Assembly (NCBI GenBank): GCA_015069265.1
Contig: SVIY01000004.1
Location: 1-42,555, forward strand
Source of the DNA: Clostridiales bacterium
GTDB lineage: Bacteria > Bacillota > Clostridia > Christensenellales > Borkfalkiaceae
Reading direction: 5' to 3'
DNA: 42,555 nucleotides
The notes under the pieces are model-generated. The model made no database searches. It saw only the letters and a list, made by a program, of their open reading frames with translations, and was not told the DNA's origin. Both the position numbers and the translations under genes were made by a program. Positions within the stretch are counted from its first letter, which is position 1; each line of letters begins with the position of its first letter. Shown piece by piece: positions 36,216 to 42,555 of this stretch.

Positions 36216-38018
36216 ATGGGCATTTTAGACAGTGTAAAAACACCGTCAGAATTAAAAAAACTTAAGATTAACGACCTTAAACAACTCTCCGAGGAAATTC
36301 GCGGAGAGGTTTTGTCCACCATTGAAAAAAACGGCGGACATTTGTCGTCAAATCTTGGTATTGTAGAAACGGTCGTTGCGCTTTACAGTGTGTTTGATTT
36401 CCCCAAAGACAAAATTATTTTCGACGTTGGACATCAATGCTACACGCATAAGATTTTATCGGGGCGTTTAGATAAGTTTAATACCATAAGAAAGGACGGA
36501 GGATTGTCAGGCTTTCCCGACAGAGAGGAGAGCGAATACGACGCTTTCGGCACGGGGCATGCGGGAACGTCCATTGCGGCAGGCATTGGTTACTGCATTG
36601 CGAGAGATAAAAAGGGAGAGGATTATACGGTAATAAACGTCGTTGGGGACGGAGCGCTAACTAACGGTCTTAATCTAGAGGCTATATCCGTTTCTGGCGA
36701 GAAACCAAACAAGTTTATCGTCATACTTAACGATAACGGAATGTCCATTTCCAAAAACAGAAACGGGTTTTATCGCTTTATAACCAAGCGAACGACGAGT
36801 AAAGGATATATCGGCAGTAAAAAACTTATCAAGAAAGTGTTCGGTAGGTCTTTTGTAACTAGGTGGCTTGGTAATTTAAAAAACTTCCTTGCAAGGCTTA
36901 TCGGCAAGGACGACTATTTTGATAATCACGGGTTTAAGTACGTCGGCGTAATTGACGGCAACGACATAGGCGAACTCGTTAAAATTTTAACTCGAGTAAA
37001 AGAAGCGTCTAACGACAGAGCAATTTTATTGCACGTCAGAACGACCAAAGGCAAGGGGTATAAGCAAGCGGAAGCACAGGCAGACCTCTACCACGGCGTA
37101 GGAGAGAAGTTAAAATCAGAGAGCGGAGATTTTTCTATCTCGCTCGGGCAAGTGATAAACGAGCAAATAGAAAAAGACCCCTCAATAGTCGCTATAACCG
37201 CCGCCATGAAAGACGGAACGGGACTTTCACTCGTTGAAAAAGAGCACCCTAAAAACTTTATTGACGTAGGTATAGCAGAAGAATACGCGGTTGTAAGCGC
37301 TGCAGGTATGGCGGCAGGGGGCTTAAAACCTATTGTTGCAATATATTCGACCTTTATGCAAAGGTCTTACGACCAAATAATACACGACGTGTGCTTGCAA
37401 AATCTTCCCGTGGTGTTCTGCCTAGATAGAGCCGGTCTTGTAGGGAAAGACGGAAAGACGCACCAGGGCGTGTTTGATTTAAGTTATCTACTGCACGTAC
37501 CTAATCTTACAGTGTTTGCTCCGACTACGGCAGAAGAACTTAAAAACACGGTAAGGTATGCTTTGACCTTAAACTCTCCCGTAGCCATACGCTATCCCAA
37601 AGAGGGCGGGGAAGAAAGGCAATTTGTTCCCGTAGAGCAAAGCCGTTGGGAAACGATAAAAGAGGGAAGAGACGTTACCGTTATTGCCGTTGGCCCTAGA
37701 ATGTTAAAGATTGCCACCGAGTACGCGAGTGGCAGAGATGAGGTAGGAGTTATTAGCGCAAGGACGGTTAAACCGCTTTGCGATACAACTCTCGATAAAA
37801 TAAAAAACACGCTCGTTGTAACTTTAGAAGAAAACAGCGTGATAGGTGGGTTTGGTTCGCTCGTTGCACAACGTTTAAGAGAGTTAACCCCTAATGCAAA
37901 AGTTATAAACATGGGCGTTCCCGATAAGTTTATCGGACATGGAAGCGTTATAAGGCAACTTGAAGAGTGTGGCCTTACCACTAGACATTTAGCGGAAAAG
38001 ATAAGTAGCGCAAAATAA
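36216..38018 (+). CDS. dxs: 1-deoxy-D-xylulose-5-phosphate synthase
   Basis: HLSSNLGIVE, DVGHQCYTHKILSGR, VVGDGALTNG, DRAGLVGKDGKTHQGVFDLSY motifs. Confidence 0.96.
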   Translation: MGILDSVKTPSELKKLKINDLKQLSEEIRGEVLSTIEKNGGHLSSNLGIVETVVALYSVFDFPKDKIIFDVGHQCYTHKILSGRLDKFNTIRKDGGLSGFPDREESEYDAFGTGHAGTSIAAGIGYCIARDKKGEDYTVINVVGDGALTNGLNLEAISVSGEKPNKFIVILNDNGMSISKNRNGFYRFITKRTTSKGYIGSKKLIKKVFGRSFVTRWLGNLKNFLARLIGKDDYFDNHGFKYVGVIDGNDIGELVKILTRVKEASNDRAILLHVRTTKGKGYKQAEAQADLYHGVGEKLKSESGDFSISLGQVINEQIEKDPSIVAITAAMKDGTGLSLVEKEHPKNFIDVGIAEEYAVVSAAGMAAGGLKPIVAIYSTFMQRSYDQIIHDVCLQNLPVVFCLDRAGLVGKDGKTHQGVFDLSYLLHVPNLTVFAPTTAEELKNTVRYALTLNSPVAIRYPKEGGEERQFVPVEQSRWETIKEGRDVTVIAVGPRMLKIATEYASGRDEVGVISARTVKPLCDTTLDKIKNTLVVTLEENSVIGGFGSLVAQRLRELTPNAKVINMGVPDKFIGHGSVIRQLEECGLTTRHLAEKISSAK

Positions 38019-38028
38019 AACCGCTCGG

Positions 38029-39417
38029 TTATTTGCCCAAGCGGTAATCAATTAAAGGTAATTGTTGTTTTTTTGTTCGCGCAGTCATTTCGACGACTAC
38101 AATAAATAGCGTTACCGCCATCATAATCGGTACTACGTTAAACTCGCAAGTGTCAACGGCACCATAAGATTCGAGCATAACGAACGCTATAAACGAGAAC
38201 CTGCTAAACGGCGTATTATCTAGCATAAAGATTCTTGTTCTTGAGAAGAAATAATAGCCGTAGGCAAGAATACCGACAGTCCCCATTGTTGCAAGAACGT
38301 GGAAAAAGGTGGAGTGGAAGTTAAATGTTACAACTCCCGACAGTTTAAGAAGGAAATCGTCGTTTGTGTAGCCTTGACCGACACCAAAAATTGGGTATTT
38401 TATAAATTCATCAATAGCCGTAGCGTAGAAACCGCTTCTACCGTTATCGTCTAGCATTGCGAGTACGCGGTCATTTACAAGCGTCCTAATCTCGTTAGAG
38501 AACGCGAGAATAGAAAAAACAACTATTAACGCGATTAATAAGAGTGCTATTAGCGAGGATAAGACAATCTGTTTTCTTTGAGGAACTTTGCCTATAAATA
38601 AAGCGCAGATTAAAAAAACAGGTGTCATTACAAAAGCAATTCCCATACAAGCGTCGCTGTTTGACAAAACTAGCGCAACGTATTGAATTGCTAATAACGG
38701 CAAGGAAAGTAGAGAGTACTTTTTGTATAAAACAAAATACCATCCCACGCAAATGGACAGGAGTAGTAGAGGCGCACCGGCATTAGTCGACCCCCAACCG
38801 AAAGTAAAGCTATCTCTAACCGAGGGGATTAACAGTTCCAAAAACAACGTTACGCCAAGGAATAAGAGCATAAAGCAAAAATGTTCGTTCGCCTTAAAGT
38901 TTTCTGGCGGACAGAAATAATTGGTGAACAAAAAGTAAGCAAATAGCAATAATGCGCCCACCGTTAAAGAGGTTACCAAGCCGTAAACGTAATTATTTAC
39001 GAACGGAGAGGCAATTCCGCCAAGAAGAAGAGCAACCGAAATAGCGATAAAAGAATACAATGCCTTTCCGACGAACAATTTCTTTATTGGATAAATTATA
39101 AAGTGGAAAATAAGAGCGAAAAAAGGAATGAGTAGCACTAAAAATGGAGCGATAGTGTTAAATACTGTAAAGTCGCTCAAGAGTAGCACCGCGAAGATAG
39201 GCAAGGGCATGAACGTGGACAAGTCGCGGTAGAATAAAAGATGACAAGTGGCTAAAAGGGAAAATACTGTAAGACCTAAAAGCGGAAGATTTGCATAGTA
39301 AATAAACGCCGTAAATAATGCGACGATTACAACGTAATGCTTTCCGTAAAAGAAAGGTTTAAGTTTTTCGCCTACGCTTAAAAGAAAAAGTGCAGGTCTT
39401 CTTTCCTCAATAACCAT
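38029..39417 (-). CDS. O-antigen ligase/polymerase-like multi-pass membrane protein
   Basis: Many TM segments; Wzy_C-like GRSGFYATAIDEFIKYPIFGVGQGYTND...FHSTFFHVLATMGTVGILAYGYYF; start likely ATG 39417 rather than TTG 39492. Confidence 0.85.
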   Translation of the reverse strand: MVIEERRPALFLLSVGEKLKPFFYGKHYVVIVALFTAFIYYANLPLLGLTVFSLLATCHLLFYRDLSTFMPLPIFAVLLLSDFTVFNTIAPFLVLLIPFFALIFHFIIYPIKKLFVGKALYSFIAISVALLLGGIASPFVNNYVYGLVTSLTVGALLLFAYFLFTNYFCPPENFKANEHFCFMLLFLGVTLFLELLIPSVRDSFTFGWGSTNAGAPLLLLSICVGWYFVLYKKYSLLSLPLLAIQYVALVLSNSDACMGIAFVMTPVFLICALFIGKVPQRKQIVLSSLIALLLIALIVVFSILAFSNEIRTLVNDRVLAMLDDNGRSGFYATAIDEFIKYPIFGVGQGYTNDDFLLKLSGVVTFNFHSTFFHVLATMGTVGILAYGYYFFSRTRIFMLDNTPFSRFSFIAFVMLESYGAVDTCEFNVVPIMMAVTLFIVVVEMTARTKKQQLPLIDYRLGK

Positions 39418-39507
39418 AAGAGCATTATACAACAAACTATAAAAATAAACAAGTAAAAGATAAAATAATGCGCTCGAAATTTTAACGGGCAAATTTTAGG
39501 GTGTAAT

Positions 39508-41169
39508 ATGAAAAGCAAATCGCCAATCAGATGGATATTAAAGATGTCCAAACCACAAAACTTAAAAATGATAATACTGATACTGTCGAACGCCGTATTC
39601 TCGGTTTTGTCGGTAGTTTTTGCGTTTGCAATTAAGGAAATTATTGACGGTGCGGTCAGCAAGGACGCAAGACGGTTAGTAACTTTTGCTATAGTTATTG
39701 GCGGAATCGTGGTTTTGCAGTTCGTGTTTAGAATCGTTATTAACGGTTTAACCGAACACATTCGCGGAAAACTCGAAATGGCGTATAAATCGCACGTCTT
39801 TTCAGAAATCTTAAAAAAGAAACAGGATAAAATAGGCGTTTATCACAGCGGAGAACTCATAAACCGCTTAACTTCAGACGTTTCGGTTGTGAGCGAGGGC
39901 GTTTCAACGATTTTGCCAACGGTTGTGGCGGCGGTTACAAGATTAGCGTCAGCCGTTGTTGCGCTCGTTTTATTAGATTGGATATTTGCTATCGCGTTTA
40001 CCGTTGCAGGACTTTTAGTTTTTCTAGTCATATCCGTTCTTCGCGGAAAGCTTAAAAGTTTACACAAAAAATCGCAAGAAACGGACGGCAAGGTGCGTTC
40101 GTTTATGCAAGAGTGTATAGAAAATCTCCTAGCTGTCAAAGTGTTCTCGGTAAACGGAAAGATAGAAAAAAACTCCGACCGTCTTCAAGAGGAAAACTTC
40201 AAGATTAAAATGAAGAGAAAGAACTATTCGGTAACGGGGCATGCAACCTACAACATGATTTTTAGTGCCGGATATTTGTTTGCGCTAATATATGGTGCAG
40301 TTAAAATTTTGGGCGGAATTTTATCCTACGGCTCACTCTCTGCAATATTACAACTTGTAAACAACGTTCAAGTGCCTTTCGCATCGCTATCTAACATTCT
40401 TCCCAAATATTATGCAATGACTGCATCTGCGGAAAGACTTATGGAAATTGAGGACGTTGAGGACGAGCCTACTTCAAAACCGATAAGCGATATTAATGCG
40501 CTCTACCGCGATATGAAGTCCATTGTTTTGGACGGAGTGACCTTTTCATACGACAGAGATAAGGTGCTAAATTGTGCTAGTGCGGTTGTGAATAAGGGCG
40601 ATTTCGTTATGATAACGGGAACTTCTGGCGCGGGTAAGAGTACAATGATAAAACTATTACTTGGCGTTTATCCTTGTGATGACGGAGATATATATCTAAA
40701 GACGGATACCGAACAAGTAAGGCTTGACAACGGAACGAGAGGGCTTTTCTCTTACGTTCCGCAGGGCAATATGATTTTTAGCGGAACGCTTAAGGATAAC
40801 GTAACCTTTATAAAGGGCGACGCTACCGACGAGCAGATTGAAAAGGCGCTAAAAATAAGTGAAGCAAGCGGTTTTGTCGCAGAGCTTCCTAACGGGCTTG
40901 ACACGGTTGTGGGAGAGAACGGGGTTGGACTTTCAGAAGGGCAGAGTCAGAGAATTGCAATCGCTCGAGCAGTGCTTTCCGATGCGCCGATAATTTTACT
41001 TGACGAAGCAACCAGCGCACTTGACGATCAAACCGAACAGAAAGTATTGCAAAACTTAAAAGAGTTAGAGGACAAAACGTTAATAATTATCTCGCACAGA
41101 AAGTCGGTAGCTAGTATATGCAATAGAGAAATCGCGCTAATTGGAAAAAAATTGAGCGATAAACGATAG
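39508..41169 (+). CDS. ABC exporter, fused TM and ATPase domains
   Basis: Walker A GTSGAGKST, signature LSEGQSQRIAIARAVLSDAPIILLDEATSALD. Confidence 0.95.
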   Translation: MKSKSPIRWILKMSKPQNLKMIILILSNAVFSVLSVVFAFAIKEIIDGAVSKDARRLVTFAIVIGGIVVLQFVFRIVINGLTEHIRGKLEMAYKSHVFSEILKKKQDKIGVYHSGELINRLTSDVSVVSEGVSTILPTVVAAVTRLASAVVALVLLDWIFAIAFTVAGLLVFLVISVLRGKLKSLHKKSQETDGKVRSFMQECIENLLAVKVFSVNGKIEKNSDRLQEENFKIKMKRKNYSVTGHATYNMIFSAGYLFALIYGAVKILGGILSYGSLSAILQLVNNVQVPFASLSNILPKYYAMTASAERLMEIEDVEDEPTSKPISDINALYRDMKSIVLDGVTFSYDRDKVLNCASAVVNKGDFVMITGTSGAGKSTMIKLLLGVYPCDDGDIYLKTDTEQVRLDNGTRGLFSYVPQGNMIFSGTLKDNVTFIKGDATDEQIEKALKISEASGFVAELPNGLDTVVGENGVGLSEGQSQRIAIARAVLSDAPIILLDEATSALDDQTEQKVLQNLKELEDKTLIIISHRKSVASICNREIALIGKKLSDKR

Positions 41170-41268
41170 TAAAAGAGTTCAAAATTTAAGTTTTATAATA
41201 AAACTATTGCTTTTTTCCTATTTTGTGGTACAATATATAGAGTATGATATAATTTAAGAGGGAAAGTT

Positions 41269-42363
41269 TTGACTATTAAGGAAATTTGTACTTCTTTTAA
41301 CGTAGAGGGAAAATACGTTGGTTGTAAAGAGATTCCTACGGGCAACATAAATAGTACGTACGACGTTACTTTTACTAACGAAGAAAAAGTGAATAGATAT
41401 ATCGTTCAGCGCGTAAACAAGAAGGTGTTTACCGAGCCTGAAAAGGTAATGGAAAACATCGTTAACGTCACTGAACACGTAAGCGGAAAAATTCGCGGAC
41501 AAGGTCTTTCGGAAAGCAAATTCGTGCTTCACGTTTTGTGCGCGAAGTTAGACGGCAAGCCGTTCGTTAAAGACGATGAGGGCGAGTATTGGAGATGCTA
41601 CGACTTTATCAAAAATGCAGTTACGTTCGATTCGACAGACGACCTCGGAATAATTGAGCGTGCAGGTGGGGCGTTTGGAAAGTTTCAAATGTGTCTAGAT
41701 GGGTTTGACGCAAGAACGCTAAACGAAACAATACCAAACTTTCACAATACAGCTGCTAGATATAACGCCTTTCACGAGGCGATAAAAGTCGACCCGTTCA
41801 ATAGGGTTAAAAAGGTAAGCCAAGAGGTCGAGAAGTGTTTTTCTCTTGAAGAGAGAGCAACAAAACTTCAAAGACTTTTAGACAATGGCGATATACCGCT
41901 TAGAGTAACTCATAACGACACTAAATGCAACAACGTTAGTTTTGATAAGAATACGGGCGAAGCGCTTGCCGTTTTAGATTTAGATACCGTAATGGCGGGG
42001 GCAATAGCGCACGACTTTGGCGACGCGATAAGGTTTATAGCCAACACGCTTATTGAGGATGACCCGAACGTTGACGAGGTTGCTCTAGATTTAAGAAAAT
42101 ACGAAGCCTTTACCAAGGGATACGTGAGCGAGTTAAAAGACGTGCTGACAGTTTCGGAAAAAAAGACTTTGAATTTGGGCGTGTTTGCGATGACGGTTGA
42201 ACTTGCTATAAGGTTTTTAACCGATTATATCCTTGGCGATAAATATTTTAAGGTAAAATATCCTGGGCACAATATTGATAGGACAAGAAATCAGTTGGCG
42301 CTTGCGGAAGATATACTTGAAAAGAGCGCTATAATGGACGCAATATTACAAAAATACTGTTAA
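41269..42363 (+). CDS. APH-family phosphotransferase, N-acetylhexosamine kinase (NahK)-like
   Basis: LRVTHNDTKCNNVSFDKNTGEALAVLDLDTVMAGAIAHDFGDAIRF kinase motifs; TTG start at 41269. Confidence 0.82.
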   Translation: MTIKEICTSFNVEGKYVGCKEIPTGNINSTYDVTFTNEEKVNRYIVQRVNKKVFTEPEKVMENIVNVTEHVSGKIRGQGLSESKFVLHVLCAKLDGKPFVKDDEGEYWRCYDFIKNAVTFDSTDDLGIIERAGGAFGKFQMCLDGFDARTLNETIPNFHNTAARYNAFHEAIKVDPFNRVKKVSQEVEKCFSLEERATKLQRLLDNGDIPLRVTHNDTKCNNVSFDKNTGEALAVLDLDTVMAGAIAHDFGDAIRFIANTLIEDDPNVDEVALDLRKYEAFTKGYVSELKDVLTVSEKKTLNLGVFAMTVELAIRFLTDYILGDKYFKVKYPGHNIDRTRNQLALAEDILEKSAIMDAILQKYC

Positions 42364-42378
42364 GGAGAACGTTCTTAA

Positions 42379-42555
42379 ATGGATGAAAATTTGAGAGAGG
42401 GAAACGGCACGGCAATAAGAAATATTTTGTCTATTGCTAAAAGAAATCTTCTTTTGATGATTATAATCGTAGCCATTGTTATAGGTGCGGGATTTGTGTA
42501 CTTACACTTTAAGACACCTTATTATACCGCACATGAAATGGTTGTGTATGAGGGT
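42379..42555 (+). CDS. Wzz/YveK-like chain-length determinant (partial, runs off the window)
   Basis: MDENLREGNGTAIRNILSIAKRNLLLMIIIVAIVIGAGFVYLHFKTPYYTAHEMVVYEG: one N-terminal TM helix followed by a short beta-like segment; polysaccharide context. Confidence 0.6.
   Translation, partial: MDENLREGNGTAIRNILSIAKRNLLLMIIIVAIVIGAGFVYLHFKTPYYTAHEMVVYEG

Overview
This 42.6 kb window looks like chromosome from a low-to-mid GC, Firmicutes/Clostridia-like bacterium (taxonomy inferred from gene content and sigma-70-type promoters). Most of it is housekeeping. (i) A complete, translationally coupled chorismate/Phe/Tyr operon: aroF, tyrA, aroB, aroA, aroC, pheA, an aroE-aroK fusion and aroQ. (ii) SulP transporter, Fe-ADH, GNAT, fba, M29 aminopeptidase, gap, ArsR, uvrC, HAD phosphatase, lon and engB. 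(iii) A sugar/amino-sugar block: GH1, a large GH20-like protein with an acetyltransferase, nagA and a NagB-like protein. (iv) dxs, then an envelope-polysaccharide block: O-antigen-ligase-like, ABC exporter, NahK-like kinase and the start of a Wzz-like protein. The best non-routine signals are: (1) an unannotated Tyr/Phe-rich leader peptide (MKIYTSYFYFYFNSKV) with promoter, Shine-Dalgarno, terminator and possible antiterminator upstream of the aromatic operon, which is textbook attenuation architecture; (2) a family of ~120-130 bp nested-hairpin elements (three substantial copies plus two fragments) with compensatory base changes between copies, two of which begin directly at the stop codons of gap and a NagB-like gene; (3) a truncated tRNA-Thr(CGT) 5' half followed by a hairpin-rich insert, just upstream of an intact tRNA-Thr(CGT); (4) an AT-rich XRE regulator/membrane-protein pair with twin operators, one lying in the spacer of a consensus promoter; (5) an unannotated 56-aa hydrophobic, Asn/Cys-rich small protein with a perfect Shine-Dalgarno. 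I saw no CRISPR array, transposase, phage module or recognisable defence system. All family names come from motif recognition by eye, without database searches.
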